Shown here in pieces: positions 44,501 through 50,376 of a stretch of 64,000 nt of DNA; the stretch's first letter is position 1; each line of letters starts with the position of its first letter. The stretch is from Molossus alvarezi (taxonomy: Eukaryota > Chordata > Mammalia > Chiroptera > Molossidae), in the NCBI GenBank assembly GCA_037176705.1, contig CM073905.1:30722986-30786985 (forward strand), given 5' to 3'. The position numbers and the translations under genes are program-made. The notes beneath the pieces are model-generated. The model had not been told where the DNA came from and made no database searches. It saw only the letters and a list, made by a program, of their open reading frames with translations.

Positions 44501-44741
44501 ACATCCCGTTTGAGCAGCTGGAGATCGGCGAGCTGATCGGGAAGGGCCGCTTCGGGAAGGTGTACCACGGCCGCTGGCACGGCGAGGTGGCCATCCGGCT
44601 GATCGACATCGAGAGGGACAACGAGGAGCAGCTCAAGGCCTTCAAGCGGGAGGTGATGGCCTACAGGCAGACGCGCCATGAGAACGTGGTGCTCTTCATG
44701 GGCGCCTGCATGAGCCCGCCCCACCTGGCCATCATCACCAG
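9816..44741 (+). CDS. KSR2: KSR2, kinase suppressor of Ras 2 (partial, nine internal exons)
   Basis: Nine exons on the + strand splice in phase to about 349 residues: 9816-9885, 12095-12178, 24959-25026, 27865-27989, 34512-34680, 38655-38696, 39219-39291, 42280-42328, 44374-44741 (1048 nt). The product is the central part of KSR2, a cytoplasmic scaffold and pseudokinase that assembles RAF, MEK and ERK. In order it contains the C1 zinc finger, an RTESVP 14-3-3 site, a Ser/Thr/Pro linker, the FIFP ERK-docking motif, and the pseudokinase N-lobe with AIRL in place of AIK. KSR2 rather than KSR1 is chosen from the C1 sequence [14 protein letters not shown] and the linker [15 protein letters not shown], as remembered for the two paralogues. 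All splice sites are GT-AG except the exon 4 acceptor (27863-27864, GG). The N-terminal exons and most of the pseudokinase domain lie outside the window. Confidence 0.96.
10065..10290 (+). mobile_element. MIR SINE, near full length
   Basis: Sense MIR: GGCTTTGGACTCAGACTGG, then ACCTCTCTGAGGCTCAGTG, then CTCTGGCACATAATAACCAC. Confidence 0.7.
11118..11375. repeat. Minisatellite, CTCCACCCCTGGATTGGC-type
   Basis: Around ten imperfect units of roughly 24 bp built from CTCCACCCCTGG, ATTGGCC/T and ATGCCCCTGGCTCAG modules. Variants include CTGAATTGACC and TTTTAGCTCC. Confidence 0.85.
11805..12010 (-). mobile_element. MIR SINE
   Basis: Antisense MIR: TGTGCCAGGCATTGTGTG, then CCCACTTTACAGATGAGG and AAACTGAGGCTCCGG, ending about 85 bp upstream of the KSR2 exon at 12095. 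Confidence 0.75.
12095..12178 (+). CDS. KSR2: KSR2 exon 2 of window: core of C1 zinc finger
   Basis: An 84-nt exon: 1 nt completing Arg, 27 codons, 2 nt of a split Lys codon. It encodes [18 protein letters not shown] followed by LFGLKCKNC. The two CX2C pairs (CTVC and CKNC) are zinc ligands of an atypical C1 domain. The nine-residue gap between the pairs is short, as in RAF C1 domains, unlike the 13-14 residues of phorbol-ester-binding C1 domains. In KSR proteins this domain serves membrane recruitment and does not bind diacylglycerol (family knowledge). Acceptor ttccgcag|g and donor aa|gtaagt are both canonical. Confidence 0.97.
12457..12682 (+). mobile_element. MER3-like hAT-Charlie MITE
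   Basis: Begins CAGGGGTCGGCAAACTTTTT, has CAACTACTCAGCTCTGCC inside, and ends near GAGTTTGCGAAG. Confidence 0.65.
12700..12830 (-). mobile_element. MIR SINE fragment
   Basis: Antisense MIR core TTTACAGATGTGAAAGCTGA and CATACAGCTAGGAGTGGCAG. Confidence 0.5.
12940..13130 (+). mobile_element. MIR SINE
   Basis: Sense MIR core: CTCACTTTGTAGCTGTGTG and ACCTTGGGCAGGTCACCTC. Confidence 0.55.
13314..13561 (-). mobile_element. VES SINE, ATATCC-tail-related
   Basis: Antisense copy with ATCCTCACGTGAGGACAG tail and AAACATCGATGTGAGAGAG body. Perfect 11-bp target-site duplication TAGACACTTAG (13303-13313, 13562-13572). Confidence 0.95.
14290..14420 (+). mobile_element. MIR-like SINE fragment
   Basis: GTGAGCCCGAGCAAGATGC and GCTCAGTTTCCTTATCCGC resemble the MIR core in sense orientation. 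Diverged. Confidence 0.4.
15483..15652. mobile_element. MER5-like hAT-Charlie MITE
   Basis: CATCAGCATCACCTGGGAAC, CAGGCCCCACCCCAGACC, and an end GTTTGAGAAGCACCG fit MER5A. Confidence 0.7.
15716..15890. mobile_element. MER5-like hAT-Charlie MITE, second copy
   Basis: CATCAGAATTCCCCGGGG, ATTCCTGGGCTCACCCCCG and GTTCCCGGGTGCTGCTAAG follow the MER5 pattern immediately downstream of another MER5-like copy. Confidence 0.6.
16094..16347 (+). mobile_element. VES SINE, ATATCC-tail subtype
   Basis: Sense copy starting GCCCTGGCCGGCTTGGCTCA, with GGTCAAGGGCACGTACCTCG, and ending AAAATATCCTCAGGTGAGGA. The target-site duplication is not clear. Confidence 0.93.
16350..16530 (+). mobile_element. MIR SINE fragment
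   Basis: CACTTCTGAGCCTCAGTTTC, then TTCCTCTGTTGAAAGAGG and AATAATGACATTATTC. Confidence 0.55.
17547..17763 (-). mobile_element. VES SINE, AATCAATAAA-tail subtype
   Basis: Antisense copy: TATGTTTTTATTGAGGC tail and a head ending CCACTGAGCCGTGCCAGC. Target-site duplication GAAATCTGCAGTTTT / GAAATCTGCATTTT (17532, 17764). Confidence 0.92.
17866..18200. mobile_element. Tigger-type (TcMar) DNA transposon remnant
   Basis: Terminal inverted repeats CAGTTGATCCTTGAACAG and CTGTTCAGGGGTCAACTG. The interior TAGCCTACTGTTGACCGGAA and GCCTTACCAATAACTTAAAC matches the non-autonomous Tigger family I remember (Tigger2/MER2 group). Non-coding. Confidence 0.75.
19250..19400 (+). mobile_element. MIR SINE fragment
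   Basis: AGGTTCTGGCCCTGCCACCT and AGCTTCTCAACGTCTCTGAT fit a diverged sense MIR. Confidence 0.45.
19449..19703 (-). mobile_element. VES SINE, ATATCC-tail-related
   Basis: Antisense copy: ATCCTCACCCGAGGACAT, AAACATCCACGTGAAAGG, and a head ending CCAAACCGGCCAGGGC. Target-site duplication CAAGTCAGGATTTTA / CAAATCAGAATCTTTA. Confidence 0.94.
19964..20175. mobile_element. MER20-like hAT-Charlie MITE
   Basis: TGTGTTTCTCAACTGGGCAC, TGCATTGCAGGATGTTTCGA and TGTGACAACCAGAAATGTCT fit MER20. Confidence 0.7.
21149..21430 (-). mobile_element. GAT microsatellite followed by antisense MIR
   Basis: A short GATGAT/GGTGAT run (21149-21185) leads into MIR: TTACTAAGGGCCAGGCATTT, then CCCATTTTACAGATGAGGA. Confidence 0.6.
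23555..23740 (+). mobile_element. MIR SINE
   Basis: TTTTCCATCTGTAAAATGGG, AAGGTTGTTATAAAGAGCC, then a GATGATGATGATCA tail. Confidence 0.6.
23955..24016. repeat. Short CCAC/CCAT array
   Basis: About 60 bp of CCATCCACCC-type units. It abuts the LTR-like repeat starting at 24017. Confidence 0.7.
24017..24552 (+). mobile_element. LTR-like dispersed repeat, copy 1
   Basis: About 540 bp homologous over its length to 59930-60470. Shared landmarks are GAGCAAGG, AAAGGAGTC, GGTCTGAAGCCAGG, CTCAGTCTTGA and ATTGTTAAAGGTGT. It begins TGTC and ends CA, as retroviral LTRs do. No coding region is attached, so a solo LTR of a bat endogenous retrovirus is the likeliest reading; the family is not known to me. 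Confidence 0.55.
24549..24940. repeat. CCAT array abutting KSR2 exon 3 acceptor
   Basis: About 390 bp of CCAT units with a 55-63-bp higher-order unit containing TTTATCCATGCATCTGTGCA at 24681, 24744 and 24799. It runs into the pyrimidine tract of the splice acceptor at 24958. Confidence 0.95.
24959..25026 (+). CDS. KSR2: KSR2 exon 3 of window: end of C1 zinc finger
   Basis: A 68-nt exon: 1 nt completing Lys, 22 codons, 1 nt of a split codon. It encodes [14 protein letters not shown] and then HLLIIHRG. The His and Cys residues of CHNKC and the final Cys complete the C1 zinc-binding set begun two exons upstream. The acceptor tctctcag|g follows a long CT tract that is continuous with a CCAT-type array ending only about 20-30 bases upstream. 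The donor is gag|gtaaga. The exon ends in phase 1 (GGA G|), so the next exon must supply two bases of a codon. Confidence 0.97.
25975..26016. repeat. Left arm of 42-bp perfect inverted repeat
   Basis: GACAAAGGGGACATGGCTGT at the start of this arm is the reverse complement of the end of 26901-26942. All 42 bases pair. The loop is 884 bp. Confidence 0.9.
26014..26057. repeat. Direct repeat near inverted repeat, copy 1
   Basis: About 44 bp including AGCTTTAACTTCCCCACA and ACACCCCTGCCCACCCGCA, repeated with about three mismatches at 27074-27117. It touches the left inverted-repeat arm. Confidence 0.85.
26901..26942. repeat. Right arm of 42-bp perfect inverted repeat
   Basis: GGGCTCCCTGCCACCCCCCT at the start of this arm pairs exactly with the end of 25975-26016. 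Confidence 0.9.
27074..27117. repeat. Direct repeat near inverted repeat, copy 2
   Basis: AAGCTTTAACTTTCCCACGA and ACACCCCTGCCCACCCGCA, same orientation as 26014-26057. Confidence 0.85.
27851..27871 (+). promoter_or_regulatory. KSR2: Altered splice acceptor of KSR2 exon 4
   Basis: The tract ctttacccctatgg precedes the predicted exon start at 27865. The invariant AG is replaced by GG at 27863-27864. The first downstream AG (27869-27870, acccag|caagg) keeps the frame and still has the pyrimidine-rich tract upstream. The nearest upstream AG (27823-27824) would add 40 nt and shift the frame. Use of the downstream AG is an inference. Confidence 0.7.
27865..27989 (+). CDS. KSR2: KSR2 exon 4 of window: 14-3-3 site (acceptor AG lost)
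   Basis: Homology predicts a 125-nt exon: 2 nt completing Asp, then 41 codons starting [18 protein letters not shown] and ending TNKINK, with donor aag|gtgagg. RTESVP is the equivalent of the KSR1 Ser392 C-TAK1/14-3-3 site (family knowledge); the Ser codon is 27891-27893. The two bases before the predicted start (27863-27864) are GG, not AG. The nearest usable AG is 27869-27870. Splicing there would start the exon at 27871, keep the frame, and delete Asp-Pro (HRG-ARLV). Coding identity is clear; the exact 5' border is uncertain. A base error or a polymorphism at 27863 is the main alternative. Confidence 0.92.
28016..28410. repeat. G-rich minisatellite after KSR2 exon 4 donor
   Basis: About eleven units of 26-40 bp combining GGGGGCTGCAGCTGCAGG with GAGGGAGGGAGGGAGT. 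The runs of three or more G on the transcribed-sense strand fit G-quadruplex motifs. It starts about 26 bases downstream of the donor at 27990. Confidence 0.95.
29440..29575 (+). mobile_element. MIR SINE fragment
   Basis: GAGAGCTTGGCCTCTAAACT and TCAGTTTTCCTGTATGTAAA match sense MIR. Confidence 0.5.
29575..30310. mobile_element. MaLR-like LTR split by a MER3-like MITE
   Basis: TTACGCACTGCTCACAAACA and GCTTGGGCTTCCTCACAATA belong to an old mammalian LTR-type repeat, interrupted between 29769 and 29980. The family assignment is tentative. Confidence 0.45.
29769..29980 (-). mobile_element. MER3-like hAT-Charlie MITE, nested
   Basis: Begins CAGGGATTGGCAACTATG, has GTATTGGAACAAGCCACAC, and ends AAAGTTTGCCAATCCTTG. 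Confidence 0.75.
30340..30510 (+). mobile_element. MIR SINE 3' fragment
   Basis: AGAGTTGTTATGGGGATGAA and TTCCTTGGCATATGGTAAGT. Confidence 0.5.
31320..32865. repeat. 1.5-kb GGA/GAT-rich satellite with 327-bp higher-order unit
   Basis: Purine-rich array whose 6-, 9- and 12-base modules (GATGGA, GAAGAGGAA, GGAGATGGAGGA) keep a period of 3. The block starting at 31831 recurs at 32158, exactly 327 bp later, and the two copies are nearly identical. All + frames and several - frames stay open, so the long ORFs here are not genes. Interspersed T breaks the purine run about every dozen bases. Confidence 0.95.
33550..33745 (+). mobile_element. VES SINE, AATCAATAAA-tail subtype
   Basis: Sense copy with GAGGTGGCTCAGTGGACTGA (A box), GGTTCGATTCC (B box) and AAATCAATAAAAACATAT tail. 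Target-site duplication AAGTATGGCTGTTTA / AAGTGTGGCTGTTTA. Confidence 0.93.
34512..34680 (+). CDS. KSR2: KSR2 exon 5 of window: Ser/Thr/Pro-rich linker
   Basis: A 169-nt exon of 56 codons plus 1 nt, starting [17 protein letters not shown] and ending RQQKAFNLP. It holds a low-complexity run of Ser, Thr, Pro and Ala typical of KSR2 between the C1 and pseudokinase domains, with many SP/TP sites that could be MAPK targets (inference). Acceptor ctgcag|gac and donor ccag|gtacct are canonical. Compared with human KSR2 as I remember it, CARQQKAF replaces CTRQQKNF; the rest of the exon looks unchanged. Confidence 0.96.
34795..34940 (-). mobile_element. MIR SINE fragment
   Basis: TTTAACAGATGAGGAAACTG and AGGCTCCGAGAAAGAGACC, antisense MIR core. 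Confidence 0.6.
35418..35850 (-). mobile_element. MLT1-like ERVL-MaLR LTR
   Basis: Antisense order: CTGTTGCTGCTGTGACACTA, TTAGGGGCTTAGAACGGCAC, CATCTGCAAAGTCCCTTTTG. Related to 4213-4635 and 47925-48378. Confidence 0.6.
35890..36265. mobile_element. Ancient interspersed repeat, family not named
   Basis: GCACATGCAAAGGCTCTGCT and GGGGATGACTTGATCCTTC resemble segments at 49140-49420, 52380-52700 and 55960-56240. A mammal-wide old repeat is likely; I cannot name it. Confidence 0.35.
37240..37450 (-). mobile_element. MIR SINE fragment, weak
   Basis: CAGCACTTACTCCACACCCA and AGTATCCCCCATGGC follow antisense MIR order with many changes. Confidence 0.4.
37780..38240 (+). mobile_element. MLT1-like ERVL-MaLR LTR
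   Basis: GATAGGCAGAATAATGGTCC, GGCAAAAGGAACTTTGCAGC, TTGCCAAGGAATGCAGACAG and a GCAGCAAGAAAACGAATAC end, in sense order for this old LTR. Confidence 0.7.
38655..38696 (+). CDS. KSR2: KSR2 exon 6 of window: 42-nt microexon with ERK-docking motif
   Basis: A 42-nt microexon between tcgccag and gtgagt. It is 2 nt, 13 codons and 1 nt, giving (A)[17 protein letters not shown] fits the FXFP (DEF) docking site through which active ERK binds KSR scaffolds. The exon is a multiple of 3 and has the same phase at both ends, so skipping it would remove the docking motif and keep the frame. The following intron is only 522 bp, the shortest in the window. KFKQQ replaces the KYKQQ I remember in human. Confidence 0.95.
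38697..39218 (+). other. KSR2 intron between window exons 6 and 7
   Basis: A short 522-bp GT-AG intron, G-rich, with no recognised repeat. Its small size and the 42-nt exon before it make the pair a plausible unit of regulated splicing (inference). Confidence 0.9.
39219..39291 (+). CDS. KSR2: KSR2 exon 7 of window: divergent linker
   Basis: A 73-nt exon: 2 nt completing Asp, 23 codons, 2 nt of a split codon. It encodes [17 protein letters not shown] followed by PVTASP. Acceptor ctgccag|at and donor cagt|gtaagt are canonical. The position and the pattern PVxETPxRxPQVxLHPVT identify it as the KSR linker before the pseudokinase domain. It differs at about nine of 24 positions from the human sequence I remember, far more than the other exons. 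The reading frame is intact, so it is not decayed. Confidence 0.92.
39679..39906 (-). mobile_element. MER3-like hAT-Charlie MITE
   Basis: ATAAAGTTTTATTGGAACAG, CCACGCCCATTTGTTTAC and a GCAAGTTTGCTTACCTCTGG end. Confidence 0.75.
41381..41420. repeat. CA dinucleotide microsatellite
   Basis: Twenty uninterrupted CA units. Confidence 0.98.
41495..41534. repeat. CA dinucleotide microsatellite
   Basis: About twenty AC units, 75 bp after another CA array. Confidence 0.98.
42280..42328 (+). CDS. KSR2: KSR2 exon 8 of window: linker before pseudokinase
   Basis: A 49-nt exon: 1 nt completing Val (GT|C), then 16 codons, [16 protein letters not shown]. It ends in phase 0 at ggag|gtgaga. The acceptor is ctttctttaaag|c. 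The acidic peptide just before the pseudokinase domain is shared by KSR1 and KSR2 (family knowledge) and looks identical to the remembered human sequence, in contrast to the exon before it. Confidence 0.95.
43083..43245. mobile_element. MER5-like hAT-Charlie MITE
   Basis: CGGATTCTGGGCCCTGACC and TCTGGGTGGGGCCCAGGAAC fit MER5; ends are eroded. Confidence 0.5.
43300..43450 (-). mobile_element. MIR SINE fragment
   Basis: GGACTCAGAGAAGGAAAGTG and CCCAAGGTCACACAGAGC, antisense MIR core. Confidence 0.55.
43728..43961 (-). mobile_element. VES SINE, ATATCC-tail-related
   Basis: Antisense copy: CCGAGGACATTTTTGC, AAACGTCGATGTGAGAGAG, and a head ending CCAAACCGGCCAGGGC. Target-site duplication resembling AAAGCCCTGAATCTT / AGAGTCCTGCATCTT. 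Confidence 0.94.
44374..44741 (+). CDS. KSR2: KSR2 exon 9 of window: pseudokinase N-lobe
   Basis: A 368-nt exon (122 codons plus 2 nt). Residues 1-20 are acidic ([15 protein letters not shown]). The pseudokinase N-lobe starts near residue 42. The glycine-rich loop is [11 protein letters not shown] (residues 56-66). The VAIK lysine is replaced by Arg in VAIRL (44596-44598), the defining KSR feature. The helix C Glu is in FKREVMAY (44650-44652), and the hinge region begins near [12 protein letters not shown]. The HRD- and DFG-equivalent motifs are on later exons outside the window. GKVYHG replaces the remembered GQVYHG, NEEQ replaces NEDQ, and NEEGHDE replaces NEEVHDE. Acceptor gaccgcag|aat, donor accag|gtcagt. 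Confidence 0.97.
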
Positions 44742-45024
44742 GTCAGTCCCACCTGCGCCCCCACCCGGGGTTTATCGAGAGTGGAGAAAGGGGGGTTCTG
44801 GGTAAGTCGACGTTCAGGAGAACAGAGCAGCTCTACCTCTGCCATTCACAGTTTGTGTGGTCTTAAGATGTGCGATTCCAGGAAAATACTCCTAACGCTG
44901 AGACTCTGGCAGCGCGTTGCTTCCAGAAATCAGTTCCAGCCCTCCCTGTGCTTCAAGTAGTTGTGAAACCACATCTCCGAGACTCACTTTTCTCCATAGG
45001 TAAATTAAGTGCATTAGACTAAAT

Positions 45025-45230
45025 CAGGGGTCTGCAAACATTTGCAGTCAAGGGCCCGATCGTAAATATTTTCAGTGTTGTGGGTCATACAGTTGCTATA
45101 GCAACAACTCAGCTTTGCCACAGTAGTGCGAGTGCAGCCACAGACAAAATGTCAGTGGACGTACATGGCTGTATGCTAATAAAACTTTATTTGCAAAACC
45201 AGGCAACGGGCTGATTGACCAGCCCTTGGG
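45025..45230 (+). mobile_element. MER3-like hAT-Charlie MITE
   Basis: CAGGGGTCTGCAAACATTTG, then GTAAATATTTTCAGTGTTGT and AATAAAACTTTATTTGCAAA. Confidence 0.75.
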
Positions 45231-45984
45231 ATAAGATTCTGATGACTGTTACTGGCTCTCATCCGAGCATCAGAGCACACTCGCTGGCCTTTAATGCTGT
45301 GGTCTGAAATGCCCAGGACCCGTGGCCCATAGCTGTACAGAAGGGCTAGTTAGCAGAGAACTAACATTAGGAAAACGGCAGGTGTTAGGAACTTTCCTGG
45401 ACCCGCCTTCCCTGACCATGCCCAGCGACACGGGGCATTGAAAAAAGCAGGTTTGGTTTTAGTTGAACAGGTGTATCCTTTGGTGTGTTTTAAACTCTGG
45501 TATCGGCTCCCTTGTCGCATTAGGGGCTGGCCACAGCGGTGCGTTCTGGGGATAGCCTGTGATACCCGAGGTCATTTAGGGGCCCTCCTCTTCCTCTGCT
45601 CAACCCAAGCAATAGGATCCCGAATACACAAGCCTCCCATCTTGGCAGGCACCATAGCAAGAGCTGAGGGCTCAGGGGAGAGCTGGTGCGTCTTTGATCT
45701 GTTTCCTTTTGATACATAGCCTCTTTGAGTCCATTTATAAGACCTTGGTGATTGGTAGAAGGTGTGTGACTGTCTGTCACCATTGACGATGCAGGTGATG
45801 GGTTGACCGCAACCCATGTGTCAAATGGTAAGTGTTTGCAAAGGATTGGGGATTTAGGTATGGCCCTTCAGCTCTCCTTAAACTAGGGTAGAAATGGTGG
45901 TTCTCCACTCTGCACAGGACAGAATTCGTTCTCAAATAATCAGCCCAGGTAATGTTCAGGAGCTGAGCTGTTCTGATTAGGTGA

Positions 45985-46320
45985 GTGTATCAGTGTTTGC
46001 GGAGTAACAAACTACCCCAATACTTCAGTTTCTCTCTATTCTGTGGACAGTTCTGCACTGAGCCGGGCTTGGATGCGTCTGTGGTCAGCTGACAGGTCAG
46101 TCTGGGGGCTGGTCAGTATTGGGTGCCCTCTGGGTTAGCAGACTGTCAGCCGGGGTTCCTCTCATCCCCCGACGGGCTAGCTTGGACTCGTACCCACAAT
46201 GGGCTCAGTGCTCCAAGTGTAGCAGGAGGTCAAGCACTACTGGACAAGTACCTTCCACATCTCTCTCTATGTTGCATTGGCTAACGTCCATTGGCCAAAG
46301 CAAGTCACATTGTTAACCTC
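45985..46320. mobile_element. MaLR-like LTR fragment
   Basis: GTTTGCGGAGTAACAAACTA, GAGCCGGGCTTGGATGCG and ATTGGCCAAAGCAAGTCAC are motifs of an old mammalian LTR repeat. Tentative. Confidence 0.45.
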
Positions 46321-46839
46321 CATTCAAGACTCAGAGAAACAGATTCTGCCTCTGCATGGGAGGATATGCAGTGTCCCATGGCAAGGACATGGATTCAGAG
46401 GGACTTTCTGTGGGCATTTTTACAGCCTATCAACCTAGCGACCCTTCACTTCCTTTCTTACCCAGTACGCATCGTCTTCACCAGCATGCATCTGTAGCCC
46501 TCTACTTGGGGTGCACAAGTCTCGTTGGAAGGTGGTCTGCTCCCCACCACTGGCCTTCTGCCCACTACTCCCCCCTGTCTGCTCCCCTGACTTTCTCTCT
46601 GGTCAGCTCCTTGCCTTCTGGCCTGCTAATCCCTGCTTTTACATCCCCACATTAGAAATGTGACATCCGTTGTCTTTTCTCCTTCGCCTGGCCTTGCTAA
46701 GGATGTCCTGCCTCCTGCCTCCTGCCTCCTGCCCTCTGGCCTCTGCAGTGTTATCATGGGAACCCAGGTACCCAAGCCTCTCTTGCCCCTTTTCCAAGGG
46801 CCGGCTAATTGGAAATAGACGGGTTCAGTTAGCAGCCAG

Positions 46840-47660
46840 CCTTGAAAAATAAGTGGTCATTATGAAAATGTGTCTCTCCATCCTACAAGCCAGCTGTGTT
46901 TGGGGCCCCCTTTTCCTATTTTGTATGAAATTCTGAGCCCCTCCCGAGCACCATAACTGCCTGCGAATTTCACAAATAGCACAGCCTTTTCCTGGCACCG
47001 CGATAAAGGCTCTTTGGGACGTATAATTGGTCTCTGAAGTGTTTTGATATTTTGTGTGAAGAAGCCAGATGAGCCCCCGAAGAAGTGGCATTTAGTCCAT
47101 ATTACTGTGTCATTATATATTTATCTTGGGGGGGCTCTGTGCACCCCTCTTTTCCATTTAGCACTGTCCACTTGTTGGCTATCCAGGTTTCTTATCTGAA
47201 CGTTCAGTTTGAAACCAAATATTTGAGTAATTTGATTAATCACTTACATTTACGCGGTTGGCTGGCAGAGGTTGACGACTGGATGATAGCCAACCAACTG
47301 GAACAATTTTTGGACTCTGGATTTATTTTACAGGGAACATAAGACCAGATAATTACCTGGCAGATTCTGGATAAATTCACAATGGCATGTTCTAGCCAAT
47401 TACTTAGTAATTATCATCGAAGTTAACAAGTATTTCTAAGATTAGCTTCCTTGTAATGCAATGTGTAGGGCTCTTGGGAAATGAGTAATCACCAACTAGT
47501 TACCCAACTGCTACATCCCCAAATGCAATTAGCAGGATTGCTAAATGGTTTCCCGATTGGGTCATTATGAGAGAGCAGAGCTATCGACAGTCTGCACAAT
47601 AGCTCATCTGAAAAACTCCGAATGGAATGCAAGAGCCAATAAAGATGGAGTTGAATGAAA
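46840..47660. other. Candidate conserved non-coding block
   Basis: About 820 bp without recognisable repeats, AT-richer than its surroundings. Dense in TAAT cores and paired motifs such as TTTGATTAATCACTTAC, CAATTACTTAGTAATTATC and AGATAATTACCTGGCAG. A developmental enhancer in the KSR2 intron is a guess from composition. Confidence 0.35.
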
Positions 47661-47924
47661 GCGCCTCTCATCCTGCCACCTTGCTGTGGGGTTTCCTAGG
47701 CCTCAGTGTCCCCGTCTGTAAAACGAGCAGGTAGCAGCCAGTGTTTGTTACGGGCTCCTTCGCACTCCGAGCAGAAGCCTCTGGTCCTTGGAGACCTGGC
47801 TGTGTACGAGAAGCAGCTGGGACCGCTCTGGGCCGTGCTGCCCACAGCAGGGTCCCCCGGACCCCCTGCGTCAGAGCCGGCAAAGGAGGACGGTCGTTAA
47901 AGTGGGATTCCTGGGTGCTCCCCA

Positions 47925-48378
47925 GTTTCCTAGGGCTGTCGTGACAAACTAGCACCAGCGTGGTGGCTTAAAATGACAATTACTTATTCTTCTATGGTTC
48001 TGGGGGTCGGAAGCCTAGAGTGGTTCTCCTGGGGTTAACATCAAGTCAGAGTTGTTTTCCTTTCTGGGGGCTCCAGAGAGCTTGTTGCCTCGCCTTTTCC
48101 AGCTTCTAGAGCTGCATTCTTTGGCTTGCGGCCCCTTCTTCCTAGACATCAGGTTAGCCTCTTGCTTCCCGTCACATGGCCTTCTTCTGGGGTCAGATCT
48201 CCCCTTGGAAGTGTCCTGTGATTGCATTTAGGACCCGCCCAGATGATCCATGATCCTCTCCCTCTTCAAGAGGCTTAACTGAACACATCTGCAAAGTCCC
48301 TTTTGCAACCTAAGGTGACATTCACAGTTTCCAGGCATTAGGACCTGGAGGTCTTTGAGAGTCCTTGTCAGTCTAGCA
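47925..48378 (-). mobile_element. MLT1-like ERVL-MaLR LTR
   Basis: GTGGTGGCTTAAAATGACAA, CTATGGTTCTGGGGGTCGG, AGTCCCTTTTGCAACCTAAG and GGTGACATTCACAGTTTCC, in antisense order. Confidence 0.75.
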
Positions 48379-48899
48379 CATGACCTCGACCCAGTGGATC
48401 AAGTCTCTTTGTAGGTGAAGCCTCTGGACCAAGTTCGCCAGCCCATTCTAAACCAGCTCGTATTTGGAAACCATGCCCTGGAGAACATCTCCAGGGAGTA
48501 CCTCTTACGTGCCCAGCATCGATGCCAGATGCATCCAGCCAATACACAGGGAAACAGCAGCAGGGAAGTCTTCGGAGGAACATAGACCAGGCAAAATGAC
48601 AAAATCCCTGGGATCTCAGCGAAAGGCCGTTTGTTATTTATCTAGTGACGGGAGCATGGGCCGAGTTCCTTAGCTCAGTGCCATGGAGACAAAGGCAAAG
48701 CAAAACCTGGGAATCGATGTCTCCCAGAGGGCCTCGTTAGGAACAGCCTGGTCCTCCCGTCCAGCCCTGTTCCAGTGGTGGAAACTGAGACCAGGACAGG
48801 GGAGTGGGGCCAGGACAAGAGCATGGGTCTCCGTCGATACACCTCATCCTCCGACAGCTCGAAAATCCATCCCCCTCCAATGCTCATGCGTTCATGCAA

Positions 48900-49020
48900 A
48901 TTCATTCAGCGGATATTTAGCAAACACTTGTTAAGTTCCGGGCACTTTGCTGGGTGCTAGGAGATGTTGGTGAACAAGACAGACACGGATCCCGTTCTCA
49001 GAGTGCTATCATGCGAGTGG
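48900..49020 (-). mobile_element. Ancient repeat fragment, MIR-like or L2-like
   Basis: AGCAAACACTTGTTAAGTTC, then CGGGCACTTTGCTGGGTGC. Too diverged to classify firmly. Confidence 0.4.
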
Positions 49021-49139
49021 GGACACAGACTAGTGCTCAAGTAGAGAAGAGTTCATTTGAGTAGGTCCCTGTGTGCAGAGGGGAACAAACCAGAGAGATG
49101 TGATGCAGAGGGACCTGGGTGTTAGGGTTATTCTAGACG

Positions 49140-49420
49140 TGTTGGGATGGGATGGTGAGTCCAGGCAGCGTCTCTGAAGAGATAAGAACCCCAATGCTAG
49201 GAGCCCACTGTGCAGACGTGAGGCTGGGGACACCCAGCAGAGGGAACGGCAGATGCAAAGGCCCAGGGGTAGGTATGAGCAGGGAGTGTCTGAGGACCAG
49301 AAATAAGACTGTGGTGGCAGAACATGGTGAGTGAGGGCACAAGGATAGAAGATGAGGGTAAAGAAACTGGCAGGAGCCAGTTTGGGGAGGGGAGGGGCGC
49401 TCAGGCCTGGTTGCAGGTGA
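49140..49420. mobile_element. Ancient interspersed repeat, family not named
   Basis: AGATGCAAAGGCCCAGGGG and GTGTCTGAGGACCAGAAATA match 52480-52545 closely in order and spacing. Confidence 0.4.
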
Positions 49421-49445
49421 GCGGACTTTTAAAATAATATGCCTA

Positions 49446-49641
49446 CAGCAACCTCTCAGCCTTGGTCCTGTGACATCTGGGGCCAGATCCTTCATTTTTA
49501 GGGGGCTTCCCTGTACATGGCGGGAACCCCTTCCCACTAGATACCAGTGGTACCAAGTCCCTAGTTGTGACAACCAAAAGTGTCTTCAGATATTGCCAAA
49601 TGTCCCCTAGTACAAAGTCACCCCAATTGAGAACCACTGGC
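49446..49641. mobile_element. MER20-like hAT-Charlie MITE
   Basis: GTGACAACCAAAAGTGTCTT, ATTGCCAAATGTCCCCTAGT and a CAATTGAGAACCACTGG end. Confidence 0.75.
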
Positions 49642-50376
49642 CGAGTCCCTAATTTAGTTAGTCTGGATGGGGCTCACGCCTCAGTACAAAACCTCCCCCA
49701 CGTGCCTTTCCCCTCTGTTCCAGGACCTGAGGGCCCAGTGAGGGGTCTGGGCTTGATGCTAAGGGCAGCAGGCAGCTCCTAGGGGCTTGTTGCAGGAGCA
49801 GGACCTGGTGCTCTTGAGGGTAAAAACGGGCAAACTTCCCAAACAAAGGGTGCAGGCCCAAGGGATGTTTTGAAAAAACCCATACCCATGTTCCTATGAC
49901 CCAAGTCACCCCAGAAAGTCCCTCGTGCCTTTTCCAGCCAATTCGTACCCCTCATTTCCACTGTTCCGAATTATGTCACTGTCGGTTATTTCTGCCTGTT
50001 CTGGAGCTTTATGTAAATGGGATCACACTGCGGATGTTCTTTTGCGTCTGGCTCCTCTTACTCATCGTGTTGTGGAGATTCGCCCAGTGCCGTGCCTCTC
50101 GGCAGTCAGCTCTGTCTCTGAACAGCCCCCCGCCCCCGTGGTCCGACTCCACCGCCGTGTGTGTGTCCACGCTCCCGTCAATGGGCGTTCGAGGAGTTTC
50201 TCACCGGCTGACCTTGAGTCTGACTCCAGTTTCTCTAATAGGCTGAGACGCAGCTTGAATTCACGGTCTATATTATAGCCTCTTCCCATCCCTTCCCACT
50301 CCCGACTTCTACCCATTCTGATATTGCGACCCTGCTGGTCATCAGTTCCCATCCTGAAACGTCTTCTAGCCTTTTC

